A stretch of 64,000 nt of DNA from Streptomyces sp. G-G2 (GCF_030063135.1 NZ_JASISO010000030.1:42905-106904); one strand, 5' to 3'. Positions 32,225-40,352 are shown, counted from the stretch's first letter. Notes: generated from the letters alone by a model not told the origin. Numbers and translations: made by a program.

Positions 32225-33156
32225 AGCGGGTGCTGCTGATCGGGGCCGGGGAGGTCGGCGCCCAGCACCTCGCCGCCCTGGCCGCCTTGCCCGGGGTGGC
32301 GGTGGCCGCCGTCGCGGATCCCGCCCCGCGCGCTGTACTGCCGCCGGGCATCGCACTGTTCGCTTCCTGGCGGCAGGCGCTGGCCGCCATGTCCCCGGAC
32401 CTGGTGGTGGTGGCCGCCCCGCCCGCCACCGCGCTCACCGCAGCACGCGACGCCGCCGTGTCCGGGGCCGTAGTGCTCGTGGAGAAGCCAGCCACCACCG
32501 ACCCCGCCGCCCTGGCACCCCGACCGGGCGATGAGCGGATCTTCGTCGGCTTCCAGCCGCACTTCGCCCCCGGCCTGGACGGCCTGCTCGCCCGGCCGCC
32601 GGCCGTCGAGCGCGCGGAGGTGCTGCTGGCGGTGCGGCGCGATCCTGGCTACTTCCGCGACTGGCGCCGCACCTACGCGACGGCCGGCGGGGTGCTGCAC
32701 CAGCAGGCCATCCACGGCCTGGCCCTGGCCCTGCGGCTGACGCCCGGCGATGTCGAGACGGTGGACGCCACGGTCGTCCACCGGCGGGCTCTGGCGGAGA
32801 CCGAGGACCGCATCAGGGCCGACATCACCCTGGCGGGCGGGCGGGCGGTGCACGTGGACGCCCGCGTCGACCACCACGGCCCGCCCCGCCATCACCTCGT
32901 GCTCCACCTCGCTGATGGACGACGCCTGCATGTACGCGGCCGGAACCTCGAAGCCGGACTCGGCGCCGCCCGGGCCGCCCCGACGCACGAGGAGCTGCGG
33001 CACCTGATGTACGCGGCCGTGCTCGACGCCGCCGCCGAAGGACCCGTTCATCCCTGCCTGTTCCCACTGTCTGCGCTCAGGCGCCCGCTGGAGGTGATCG
33101 ACCATGTCTACCGCGACGCGAGGGTTGTCCGGGCTGCGGACTCCGCTGCCGCATGA
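32221..33156 (+). CDS. Gfo/Idh/MocA-family NAD(P)-dependent oxidoreductase
   Basis: A 311-aa dehydrogenase. The Rossmann nucleotide motif is LLIGAGEVGAQHLAALAAL, the family EKP motif is VLVEKPATTDP, and the catalytic-His block is GGVLHQQAIHGLALAL. The family oxidises or reduces sugars, inositols or amino sugars. GTG 32221 overlaps the previous TGA (GTGA). The next gene begins inside it (53-nt overlap), one of the longest overlaps in the operon. The substrate is presumably the product of the TIM-barrel enzyme. Confidence 0.8.
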   Translation: MKRVLLIGAGEVGAQHLAALAALPGVAVAAVADPAPRAVLPPGIALFASWRQALAAMSPDLVVVAAPPATALTAARDAAVSGAVVLVEKPATTDPAALAPRPGDERIFVGFQPHFAPGLDGLLARPPAVERAEVLLAVRRDPGYFRDWRRTYATAGGVLHQQAIHGLALALRLTPGDVETVDATVVHRRALAETEDRIRADITLAGGRAVHVDARVDHHGPPRHHLVLHLADGRRLHVRGRNLEAGLGAARAAPTHEELRHLMYAAVLDAAAEGPVHPCLFPLSALRRPLEVIDHVYRDARVVRAADSAAA

Positions 33157-34330
33157 ACTGGCCGTCGAGGTCGTCGAGCGCAAGGGCGTGGGCCATCCCG
33201 ACACCCTCGCCGACGGCATCGCCGAGCTCGCCTCCATCCGCTACAGCCGGTACTGCCTGGAGACGGCCGGGGCGGTGCTGCACCACAACCTGGACAAGGT
33301 CGCCGTCCTGGGCGGCCGGGCCGCGTTCACCGACACCGGCGGCGTCTACGACCGGCCGCTGCGGGTGATCTTCGGCGGCCGGATCTCCACCTCCTTCGCC
33401 GGACGGCCGCTGCCGGTACGGGAGATCCTTGAGCAGGCCGCCGTCGACCATCTGCGCACGGTGCTGCCGGGCTTCGACCGGGTCCATTTGGAGATCCGGC
33501 ACGAGAGCACCGACTCCTCCAAGTTCCCCCACTGGTTCGCCCCCCGGTCCCTGGAAGACCTTCCCGAGCGGCCCCGGGCGTTCTCCAACGACACGGCCTA
33601 CCTCGTCGGCTCGGCGCCGCGTACGCCCGCGGAGACCCTCGCGCTGCTGGCCGAAGCCTGGTTTCGCCGTCACGCGTGGGCGGGCAGCGACATCAAGGCC
33701 CTCGTCGTGCGCCGCGGCGAGATGTGGACGGTCACGGTGTGCGTGCCCGCGCTCGCCGGGCACCTGTCCACCTCGGCCGAGTTCGACGACGCCGTCACCG
33801 CCTCGGCCCGCCAGCTGAGCGCTGAGCTCGAACAGCGGCTGCCGGGCCGGGTGGAGGTGGTGTGCAACACCCGGGGCAGCCGCACCGGCCCCCTCTCCGG
33901 GCAGTACTTCACGCTGTCCGGCTCCGCGATCGACTACGGCGAGGACGGCCTGGTCGGCCGGGGCAACGCCCGTACCGGGGTGATCAGCGGCGCCCACCTC
34001 GCGGGCAACGAGGCCACGTTCGGGAAGAACCCGGCCTACCACGTCGGCAAGGTCGGCGGCTGGCTCGCCGACACCGCGGCCGACATGGTCGCCGCCGAGT
34101 TCGGGCCGTGCCGGATCGGCCTGCTGTGGCGCAACGGCGCCCCCTACGACCAGCCCGCTTCCATCGAGGTCACCACCGGCAAGGAGGCTGCGGCAGCCGA
34201 GGCCGAGAAGCTGGTGCGGGCGGCGCTGGCCCGTACCGACTGGCTTGATGACCTGCTGTCCGGCCGGTACCTGCCCCGCATCACACCCGTCGAGCAGCTG
34301 CTGGCCGACCTCGAAATGATGGCCGGATGA
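33104..34330 (+). CDS. Archaeal-type S-adenosylmethionine synthetase (methionine adenosyltransferase)
   Basis: A 408-aa enzyme that would make SAM from ATP and methionine. It is not the usual bacterial MetK: the motifs are those of the archaeal MAT family, ERKGVGHPDTLADGIAE near the start, DDGVVGRGNxR-type EDGLVGRGNARTGVISG, and GKNPAYHVGKVGGW. Putative catalytic His and Asp residues are kept in KGVGHPD. ATG 33104 has GGAGGTGAT upstream, a near-perfect ribosome site lying inside the preceding gene. Housekeeping metK must exist elsewhere, so this copy is dedicated to the cargo pathway. No SAM-using methyltransferase or radical enzyme is seen in the operon, which is puzzling; it may act on a methionine or nucleotide analogue. 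Confidence 0.88.
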   Translation: MSTATRGLSGLRTPLPHELAVEVVERKGVGHPDTLADGIAELASIRYSRYCLETAGAVLHHNLDKVAVLGGRAAFTDTGGVYDRPLRVIFGGRISTSFAGRPLPVREILEQAAVDHLRTVLPGFDRVHLEIRHESTDSSKFPHWFAPRSLEDLPERPRAFSNDTAYLVGSAPRTPAETLALLAEAWFRRHAWAGSDIKALVVRRGEMWTVTVCVPALAGHLSTSAEFDDAVTASARQLSAELEQRLPGRVEVVCNTRGSRTGPLSGQYFTLSGSAIDYGEDGLVGRGNARTGVISGAHLAGNEATFGKNPAYHVGKVGGWLADTAADMVAAEFGPCRIGLLWRNGAPYDQPASIEVTTGKEAAAAEAEKLVRAALARTDWLDDLLSGRYLPRITPVEQLLADLEMMAG

Positions 34331-35205
34331 GCACACACCGGATCGGCACGGGCCACGTCTGCGCCGTCGTCGTGCTGCCCGACGGGCTGGACACCGCGGC
34401 CGCTGAGGCTGCGGGCCGGGCCCTGCCCGGCGGCTGGCACATGGAAGCGTCCGCCGCCGGTGTGGAGAGGGCGGCCGTCGAGATCACCGTCGGGGCGGCG
34501 GGCATCACCGCCGACGAGCACACCGTCCGCGTACGCCTGCCCCCCTCCGCCGCCGGCTCGGACACGTTGGCGTACGTCACCTATACCGCGCTGGAACGGG
34601 CCCGCCAGCAGCAGCACATGGTCACCGTGCACGCCACCGCCCTGTACGCCCCCGGCGGGCGGGCGGTGCTGCTGCTGGGCGCGAAGGGGGCGGGCAAGAC
34701 CAGTACCGCCCTGGCCCTCGCCGAGCGGGGCTGGGTCCATGCCGGTGACGACCTGGTCGTCCTCGAAGGCGACGGCGAGGCCGTGGTGGTGTGGCCGGGC
34801 AAGCCCACCGCCGCGATCCGCGACCCGGACCGACCGCTCGCCCCCAAGCCCCAGCGCGGACTTGAGCCCTTCGCTACCGGCCCGGCCCGGCTGGGGCGGA
34901 TCGTGCGCATGGCCGTCCACCCGAGCTTGACCACGGCGTCGCTGACGCCCGCGGTGCCGCTGTCGGTGAACGAGCGGCTGCGGCTGCACGAGAACCTGGC
35001 CCGCTACATCTCCGGCCTGCCCACCCCTCTCACGGGTGTGGATGCGGCGCCGTACGGGCCGGTGTGGCCGCTGGACACCGCTGCCCTGGCCCGCTGGCGA
35101 ACCAGCCTGATCACCGCGCTGGAGAACCACCGGTTCGACTACCTGTACGCCCCCGGGGCCGAGGCCGCCGCCGACCTGCTCGCCGAGGAGGCCGCCGCCT
35201 CATGA
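34327..35205 (+). CDS. HPr-kinase-like P-loop protein
   Basis: A 292-aa protein whose middle holds the compact kinase core of HprK-like proteins: Walker A LLLGAKGAGKTSTALALAER (about residues 117-136) followed by HAGDDLVVLEGDGEAVVVW with the paired acids. True HPr kinases phosphorylate a protein serine; HprK-like homologues in peptide-modification loci phosphorylate peptides or small molecules. The first 110 and last 100 residues are specific to this protein. ATG 34327 overlaps the previous TGA (ATGA) and its own end overlaps the glycosyltransferase gene (ATGA). Target unknown. Confidence 0.72.
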   Translation: MSTHRIGTGHVCAVVVLPDGLDTAAAEAAGRALPGGWHMEASAAGVERAAVEITVGAAGITADEHTVRVRLPPSAAGSDTLAYVTYTALERARQQQHMVTVHATALYAPGGRAVLLLGAKGAGKTSTALALAERGWVHAGDDLVVLEGDGEAVVVWPGKPTAAIRDPDRPLAPKPQRGLEPFATGPARLGRIVRMAVHPSLTTASLTPAVPLSVNERLRLHENLARYISGLPTPLTGVDAAPYGPVWPLDTAALARWRTSLITALENHRFDYLYAPGAEAAADLLAEEAAAS

Positions 35206-36251
35206 GCGTTGCCGTGATCCTGCCCAGCCGCAACGAGCCGGCCACCATCGCCGCCGTCACCACCGCGGTGGACGCCGCCCTCGGCGACGAACAGGCGGTC
35301 ATCATCCACGCCGACACCTCCGACACCCCGGACACCACCCGTCGCTTCACCGCCACGCCGACCCGGGCCCGCAAGGTCGCCCTGACGGGGCTGGTGCGGG
35401 GCAAGGGAGCCCAGATCCTGGCCGCCGCCCGCCGGCCGGAGACCACCGGCGCCCAGGCGGTGCTGATCGCCGACACCGATACCCGAAACCCCGATCCGGC
35501 CGTCTACCGCGCCCTGCTGGAGCGCGTACGGTCCGGCGCGGCCCTGGCGATCGCCGACTACCCGCGCCACTGGGACGAGGCCAACCTCACCAACCACCTC
35601 GCCCGGCCGCTGATCGCCGCCGCCACCGGCCACGACGTGCCCCAGCCGCTGGCCGGAGACCTCGCCCTCTCCCGTGAGGTGCTGGCCGCCGCCCTGCGGG
35701 CTGCCGACACCCTGCCCACAGAGCTGTCGGCGTGCGTGGACGGCTACGGCATCGACGCCTTCCTGCTGCTGACCGCCGCCCGCTTCGGCCCCCTCGCCTC
35801 CGTCCGGCTCGATGAGGCCAAGCGGCACGCCGGGTCCTTCCCCCACTTGCCGGACATCTACCACCAGGCCGTCCCGGTGCTGCTGCACCTGACCGCCGTA
35901 TGGAACCCGCCGCCCGCCCGTGGGCTCCACGCGGCGGTGTACCGGGCCGCCGACCGTGTGCTTGAACCCGGCCGTCTCCAGGCCATGCTGACCACGCTGG
36001 ACGGCCTCGCCCCACCCCTGGGCGGATACGATGAACGTCCCTGGCCGCTGCCCGCCGCGGACGCCTGGCACGCCGTCAACTCCGGCATCCCGGCATCCGA
36101 GGCGGCCCGCCAGCTGTGGCCGCACTATCTGCTCCGCGTCCGCGACTGGCTCACCAGCGGACAGGACGCCACCACGGCGCAGCGGGCCCGAAAACTCGCC
36201 GCCGCGCACGCCCGCCTGCACACCGCCCTCACCCCGCCAGGAGCTTCGTGA
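35202..36251 (+). CDS. GT-A family glycosyltransferase (glucosyl-3-phosphoglycerate synthase-like)
   Basis: A 349-aa nucleotide-sugar transferase. VAVILPSRNEPATIAAVT is the family N-terminal strand-loop, LTGLVRGKGAQILAAA the nucleotide-binding loop and AVLIADTDTRNPDP the D-x-D metal site; LDEAKRHAGSFPHLPDIYHQAV is a later acceptor block. These elements resemble the GT81 group (glucosyl- or mannosyl-3-phosphoglycerate synthases). A specific donor or acceptor cannot be read out. ATG 35202 overlaps the previous stop (ATGA) and its stop overlaps the next ATG by one base (TGATG). Confidence 0.7.
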   Translation: MSVAVILPSRNEPATIAAVTTAVDAALGDEQAVIIHADTSDTPDTTRRFTATPTRARKVALTGLVRGKGAQILAAARRPETTGAQAVLIADTDTRNPDPAVYRALLERVRSGAALAIADYPRHWDEANLTNHLARPLIAAATGHDVPQPLAGDLALSREVLAAALRAADTLPTELSACVDGYGIDAFLLLTAARFGPLASVRLDEAKRHAGSFPHLPDIYHQAVPVLLHLTAVWNPPPARGLHAAVYRAADRVLEPGRLQAMLTTLDGLAPPLGGYDERPWPLPAADAWHAVNSGIPASEAARQLWPHYLLRVRDWLTSGQDATTAQRARKLAAAHARLHTALTPPGAS

Positions 36252-36979
36252 TGACCGCCGCCTCCACCTCCGGCTTCTCCGCCTTCGCCCTGGAGCCCTT
36301 CCCGGAACTCCACCCCGGCGACGACCTGGCCGGCGCCATCACCGACGTGATCACCCGCACCGGCACCGGCCTGCACCACGGGGACATCGTGGTGGTGGCC
36401 TCCAAGGTCGTGTCCATCGCGGAGAAGCGGTACGTCGACCTCGCCGGCGTCACGCCCTCGCCCCAGGCGGTGGAGATCTCGGCCCAGACCGGAAAGCCGG
36501 CCGAGATCGTCCAGCTCATCCTCGACAACTCCACCGAGCACTTCCTGGCCACCGAGCGCGGCCCGATCATCGCCCGGCACACCCTGGGCTACCAGCTCAC
36601 CTCGGCCGGGATCGACCGCGCCGGCAGCGAGGGCGCCTGGCTGCTGCCCGTGGACCCTGACGCCTCCGCCCGCGCCCTGCGCGACGCCCTGATCACGTAC
36701 ACCGGCGCCGACATCGCCGTGGTCATCGCGGACTCCGACGGCCGCGCCGACCGGCGCGGGGCAACCGTCATCTCCATCGGCGCCGCCGGCATCAGCCCGC
36801 TGAGGGTCACCGAGCACGACGGCAAGCGGCAGGAAGAGACCTTCACCGACCTGATCACCGCAGCCGCCGGGATCATCCTGGGCCAGCGCGGCCGCGGCGC
36901 CCCCGTCGCCGTCCTGCGCGGCATCAACTACACCGCGAGCGACGACGGTGTGGCCGCGATGCTCCACCACCGGCCGTGA
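36251..36979 (+). CDS. CofE-like gamma-glutamyl ligase (coenzyme F420-0:L-glutamate ligase family)
   Basis: A 242-aa enzyme of the CofE family, which uses GTP to attach glutamate to F420-0. It shows GDIVVVASKVVSIAEKRYVDL, GPIIARHTLGYQLTSAGID and the metal-binding ADSDGRADRRGATVISIG block that aligns with CofE's D-x-x-G-R-x-x-R-x-G. No other F420 gene (fbiA, fbiC) is near, and actinobacteria normally carry a fused FbiB elsewhere, so this stand-alone copy probably ligates glutamate or another amino acid to the pathway product. ATG 36251 is one base inside the previous stop. Confidence 0.78.
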   Translation: MTAASTSGFSAFALEPFPELHPGDDLAGAITDVITRTGTGLHHGDIVVVASKVVSIAEKRYVDLAGVTPSPQAVEISAQTGKPAEIVQLILDNSTEHFLATERGPIIARHTLGYQLTSAGIDRAGSEGAWLLPVDPDASARALRDALITYTGADIAVVIADSDGRADRRGATVISIGAAGISPLRVTEHDGKRQEETFTDLITAAAGIILGQRGRGAPVAVLRGINYTASDDGVAAMLHHRP

Positions 36980-37737
36980 CCTGGCTGATCACCGGCGCCA
37001 GCGGGGAGATAGGCACCCGCCTCGCCGCCGAGTTCGCCGCCCACGGCATCGCGCTGCGGCTGCTCGACCGCCGCCCACCGGCTGCCGGGCCGCCCGCGGG
37101 CGCCGAGTTCGTCCAGGCCGACCTGCGCGACCAGGACGCGGCCGAGAAGGCCGCCGCCGGGATATCCGCGCTCATCCACCTCGCGGGCGTCACCCACGAG
37201 GGGCCCTTCGCCGAGATGGTGGAGCACAACATCACCGCCACCCACCACATTCTGGAGGCGGCCCGCCGCCAGCAGGTGCCACGCGTGGTGCTGGCCAGCA
37301 GCCACCACGTCACCGGCATGAACCCCACCGGCGGGCCGCCGGAGAAGGCGCCGCTGGCGCCGGACAGCTTCTACGCCGTCAGCAAGACCGCCATGGAGGC
37401 CCTCGGCCACCTCTACGCCCACAAAGGCAACATGGAGGTCGTCGCCGTACGCATCGGCAGCTACCGCACCCATCCCAGCGAACCCCGACACCGGGCGACC
37501 TGGCTCAGCCCCCGCGACGCCACCACCCTGCTCTACGCCGCCGCCACCCAGCCCCTGCCCAGCCCCTTCCTCACCGTGTACGCCACCTCCGGCAACACCG
37601 AACGCTGGTGGCCCCGCACCGGGTGGGACACCCTCGGCTACCAGAGCGCCGACAACGCCGGCCAGCACCCCGACCCCGGGCCGCTCACCGACCGCTTCAC
37701 GGGCGGCTCCTTCGCAGACCACCAACTCCCCACGTAG
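36976..37737 (+). CDS. NAD-dependent epimerase/dehydratase (uronate dehydrogenase-like)
   Basis: A 253-aa extended short-chain dehydrogenase acting on a nucleotide sugar or free uronic acid. The Rossmann motif is WLITGASGEIGTRLAAEF, the active-site Ser block LASSHHVTGMNP, and the YxxxK pair FYAVSKTAMEALGHLY. The SxHHVTG segment and overall length resemble bacterial uronate dehydrogenases. GTG 36976 overlaps the CofE-like stop (GTGA). It lies three bases before the shikimate dehydrogenase gene region. Confidence 0.75.
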   Translation: MTWLITGASGEIGTRLAAEFAAHGIALRLLDRRPPAAGPPAGAEFVQADLRDQDAAEKAAAGISALIHLAGVTHEGPFAEMVEHNITATHHILEAARRQQVPRVVLASSHHVTGMNPTGGPPEKAPLAPDSFYAVSKTAMEALGHLYAHKGNMEVVAVRIGSYRTHPSEPRHRATWLSPRDATTLLYAAATQPLPSPFLTVYATSGNTERWWPRTGWDTLGYQSADNAGQHPDPGPLTDRFTGGSFADHQLPT

Positions 37738-37751
37738 GAATGGCCCCCGCG

Positions 37752-38576
37752 ATGAAGCAGCTCGCCGTCCTCGGCTCGCCCATCGGACAGGCCCTCTCCC
37801 CGGTGCTGCACCACGCCGCCTACCGGGAGCTGGGCCTGGACTGGACGTACCGCGCCATCGACTGCACCCCTGACCAGCTGCCTTCCTTCCTCGCCTCGCT
37901 GGACGGGAGCTGGGCGGGGCTGTCGCTGACCATGCCCCTCAAACGCGCCGCGCTGCCCCTGCTCGATGAGGTCTCCGACACCGCGGTGGCCACCGGCACC
38001 GCCAACACCGTCACCGTCCGCGGCGGCCGGCTCCTCGGCGAGAACACCGACGTCGAGGGGATGCTCCAAGCCCTCCTTGACTGCGGGGTCACCCGGGTGG
38101 AATCGGCCTGCGTGCTCGGGGCGGGCGCGACCGCCGCCACCACCCTCGCCGTCCTGAACACGCTCGGCTGCACCGAGGTGACCGCCATCGCCCGCGACCC
38201 CGACCGGACCGGCGAACTGGCCGAAGCGGCCGAGCGCATCGCCATCGCCCTGCGCATCCGGCCGTGGAACGAGGCCGCCCGCAACCTGGACGCGGGCCTG
38301 GTCGTCTCCGCCCTCCCGCCCGCCGCCGCCGACCCCCTCGCGTCCCTGTGGCCCGCCGCCGGGAACACGCTGCTCGACGTGGTCTACCGGCCCTGGCCCA
38401 CCCCGATCGCCCAGGCCGCCCGGCGGGCGGGCAGCCCCGTCATCGGCGGCCTGCCCATGCTCTGCCACCAAGCCGCCCGGCAAGTCGAACTCCAGACCGG
38501 CCACCACCCCGCGCCCCTGCCCGCGATGCGGGAGGCGGCCGAACGCGCCCTCCGTGAAGTGACGCCGGGCGCGTAG
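37752..38576 (+). CDS. Shikimate dehydrogenase (AroE family)
   Basis: A full-length 274-aa AroE-type enzyme, reducing 3-dehydroshikimate (or an analogue) with NADPH. MKQLAVLGSPIGQALSPVLHHAAY is the substrate-binding N terminus, LSLTMPLKRAALPLLDE carries the catalytic Lys, GENTDVEGM the Asp partner, and VLGAGATAATTLAVL the nucleotide loop. I favour ATG 37752 over ATG 37740, since AGGA lies 12 nt before the former and abuts the latter. A housekeeping aroE should exist elsewhere, so this copy serves the cargo pathway, possibly on an amino- or cyclitol-shikimate analogue together with the TIM-barrel enzyme. Last gene of the operon. Confidence 0.85.
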   Translation: MKQLAVLGSPIGQALSPVLHHAAYRELGLDWTYRAIDCTPDQLPSFLASLDGSWAGLSLTMPLKRAALPLLDEVSDTAVATGTANTVTVRGGRLLGENTDVEGMLQALLDCGVTRVESACVLGAGATAATTLAVLNTLGCTEVTAIARDPDRTGELAEAAERIAIALRIRPWNEAARNLDAGLVVSALPPAAADPLASLWPAAGNTLLDVVYRPWPTPIAQAARRAGSPVIGGLPMLCHQAARQVELQTGHHPAPLPAMREAAERALREVTPGA

Positions 38577-38590
38577 GGGAGACTGGACGG

Positions 38591-38635
38591 GCCCGGCGGC
38601 GTGCCAACGTCCGGCCGATGCTGCCGCCGCCGGGC
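38591..38635 (+). terminator. Hairpin downstream of the cargo operon
   Basis: GCCCGGCGGCG (38591-38601) pairs perfectly with CGCCGCCGGGC (38625-38635) around a 23-nt loop, 15 bp after the shikimate dehydrogenase stop. A plausible end of the eight-gene transcript. Confidence 0.45.
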
Positions 38636-38708
38636 ACCTCCCGAACACCGCCACAGTCCTCACCGGAAGCCTGTTACGGCAGGTAAGCAACGCGTTACGC
38701 TCACCGGT

Positions 38709-38966
38709 ATGGACTTCTCCGCGGCGCTGGAGCTGATGAAACACGAGGGCCGTCGCATGGCCCGCCGCAGCTGGATCCAAAGCGGCAAGTACGTGTACCT
38801 GGAGCCCGAATCGGCCTGTATCACCCCCGACAACCTGGACCGCGTCCTCGAAGCCCACCTGCGGTTCGTCACCGCGGGCAGCACCGTCCAGGCAGGGGTA
38901 CAGCCCTCGCACGCCGGACTGCTCGCCGAGGACTGGTACGACATCGACGCCGAGACGCAAGGGTGA
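38709..38966 (+). CDS. DUF2829 / Tad2-like small protein
   Basis: An 85-aa protein matching the DUF2829 domain. The N terminus MDFSAALELMKHEGRRMARR followed by SW and the near-C-terminal LLAEDWYDI are the two conserved blocks. DUF2829 includes Tad2, a phage protein that sequesters the cyclic nucleotide signal of Thoeris anti-phage defence; that activity is known for some members only. On a transposon it could protect the element against host defence, or it may have another nucleotide-binding role. No strong ribosome site precedes ATG 38709. The following small gene overlaps its stop (GTGA). Confidence 0.7.
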   Translation: MDFSAALELMKHEGRRMARRSWIQSGKYVYLEPESACITPDNLDRVLEAHLRFVTAGSTVQAGVQPSHAGLLAEDWYDIDAETQG

Positions 38967-39163
38967 CTGCGCGGCGGGAGCTGACCCGCACCCAGTGGAC
39001 CGCCTTCCACTCGGCCTACCTGCGCTCGAACACCGCCGCCTGCCCCCAGTGCGCCACCTTGGGGGAGACGGTGCTCAAGCCGCTGGACCGGGTGGTGCGC
39101 TACGCGTGCGGGCACGAGCTGGCCCTTCCACCGAACACCGACCCGCTGACACGGCCGCGCTGA
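38963..39163 (+). CDS. Small zinc-ribbon-like protein
   Basis: A 66-aa protein starting at GTG 38963, overlapping the Tad2-like gene. AACPQCATLGE and YACGHELALP provide Cys-x2-Cys and Cys-x-His pairs of a possible zinc ribbon. No further family is recognised. The coupling to the Tad2-like gene suggests joint function. Confidence 0.5.
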   Translation: MTARRELTRTQWTAFHSAYLRSNTAACPQCATLGETVLKPLDRVVRYACGHELALPPNTDPLTRPR

Positions 39164-39277
39164 CCGCGCCGCCGGCCGGTTCCCCGGCGTCCGCCCGTCT
39201 GCCGAACGGCCCTTGCTCACCCGGACGCCGGGCGCCGAGCAGCGGGGCACCGCCCTTTCGCCGATGGAGACCGGGAA

Positions 39278-39493
39278 TCACTCTTCACCCGCCGGGCTCT
39301 GGGCGCCCCCGCGCGAGCGGAACACGACCCCGGCGTCGGCGAGGAGACGGTGGACCCCACCGTAGGAACGGCCGCTGGACTGGGCGAGCGCGCGGATCGA
39401 GGTACCCGCCTCGTACTGGGCCTTGAGCCCGGCGACGACCTCGTCACGCTCCGGGCCGGGCAGCAGACGGCGGGCCGGTGACTTCCTGGACAT
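39278..39493 (-). CDS. Small helix-turn-helix protein
   Basis: A 71-aa basic protein with a helix-turn-helix (SIRALAQSSGRSYGGVHRLLAD, about residues 32-53). Its ALAQSSGRSYGGVHRLL block is common in small actinobacterial regulators linked to mobile elements. It probably binds DNA in the transposon, but no operator is identified. Leftward, 110 bp from the end of the next gene. Confidence 0.7.
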   Translation of the reverse strand: MSRKSPARRLLPGPERDEVVAGLKAQYEAGTSIRALAQSSGRSYGGVHRLLADAGVVFRSRGGAQSPAGEE

Positions 39494-39605
39494 GAACGAA
39501 TTCCTCCCACGAGAGCGCCAACCCCGCCATGATCACCCGATGTGGACGGCGGCGGCCACAGGTTCGACCGATCCCACCGCAGCCCGGCCCCTGGGGCCGG
39601 GGATG

Positions 39606-40352
39606 TCAGTGCACTCCGTGGCAGTTCGGATCGGTGCAGGCCCCCAGCTCGAAGGAGCGGTCCGCCGGCGGCGCGTCCTGCCACTGGGCCCGGATGGCCT
39701 GAAGCCTGGCCACGTCCGAGGCGATGTCCGGCAGATCCTCGCGCAGCCGCGTCGCCCACTGCTCGGTCAACGCCTTGCCGTTGACGTACAGCTCGCCGTC
39801 GACGCCGCCGACCGCGACCAGCACCCCGCGCTGCGAGGGGATCACCATCGCGCCGACCGCTTCGGAGACCTTGCCCTGCCGCACCAGGGCCTCGATCCCG
39901 GTCCGGGCCCTGGCCATCGCCGCCTCATCGACCGGCGGCATCGGGTCCGGGCCGCGCGGCGGCTCCAGCATCGTCACCCCGTCCTCGGGGCCGCCTTCCA
40001 GGCCGCGCCCGGCGGCCTGGTTGTTCTCGTAGAAGGTGACCATCTGCGCCAGGAACGGCATCTCGACGCGGAGCCGGTCGGCTGCCGACGGAGTCAGCCG
40101 CTCACCATTGGCCAGCAGCTGCCCGCTCTTGCCGACCGCGACCGAGAGCACCTTGCCGTCCGGGGTGAAGTGGTACTTCGTCTCCGCCCCCTCCTCCATC
40201 AGCCCGGCCGCCACCGCCCGGTCCCACGCCTCCCAGCGCTCCTTCATCGCAGCCTCGAACCACGGCGGTACGTCTGTATCGCTACCGGCCACGCGCCGGC
40301 GCTTGTCACGCCGGGCCTGCTTCGCCCGCTTTGCATCCCGTCCCACCGGCAT
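39606..40352 (-). CDS. Uncharacterised 248-aa protein
   Basis: Not recognised. A basic N terminus (MPVGRDAKRAKQARRDKRRR) is followed by a region containing two related stretches, KVLSVAVGKSGQLLANGERL (about 70-90) and GVLVAVGGVDGELYVNGKAL (about 178-197), which looks like an internal duplication of a beta-rich module; the ending is DPNCHGVH. GAGGAG lies directly before ATG 40352, so GTG 40346 (6 nt after it) may be the true start. It belongs to the transposase-side gene group of the transposon. Confidence 0.55.
   Translation of the reverse strand: MPVGRDAKRAKQARRDKRRRVAGSDTDVPPWFEAAMKERWEAWDRAVAAGLMEEGAETKYHFTPDGKVLSVAVGKSGQLLANGERLTPSAADRLRVEMPFLAQMVTFYENNQAAGRGLEGGPEDGVTMLEPPRGPDPMPPVDEAAMARARTGIEALVRQGKVSEAVGAMVIPSQRGVLVAVGGVDGELYVNGKALTEQWATRLREDLPDIASDVARLQAIRAQWQDAPPADRSFELGACTDPNCHGVH

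Noticed and set aside
36251..36979. Calling the CofE-like gene part of F420 synthesis.
   Set aside because: No fbiA, fbiC or fbiD homologue is in the operon, and the neighbours are unrelated to F420.
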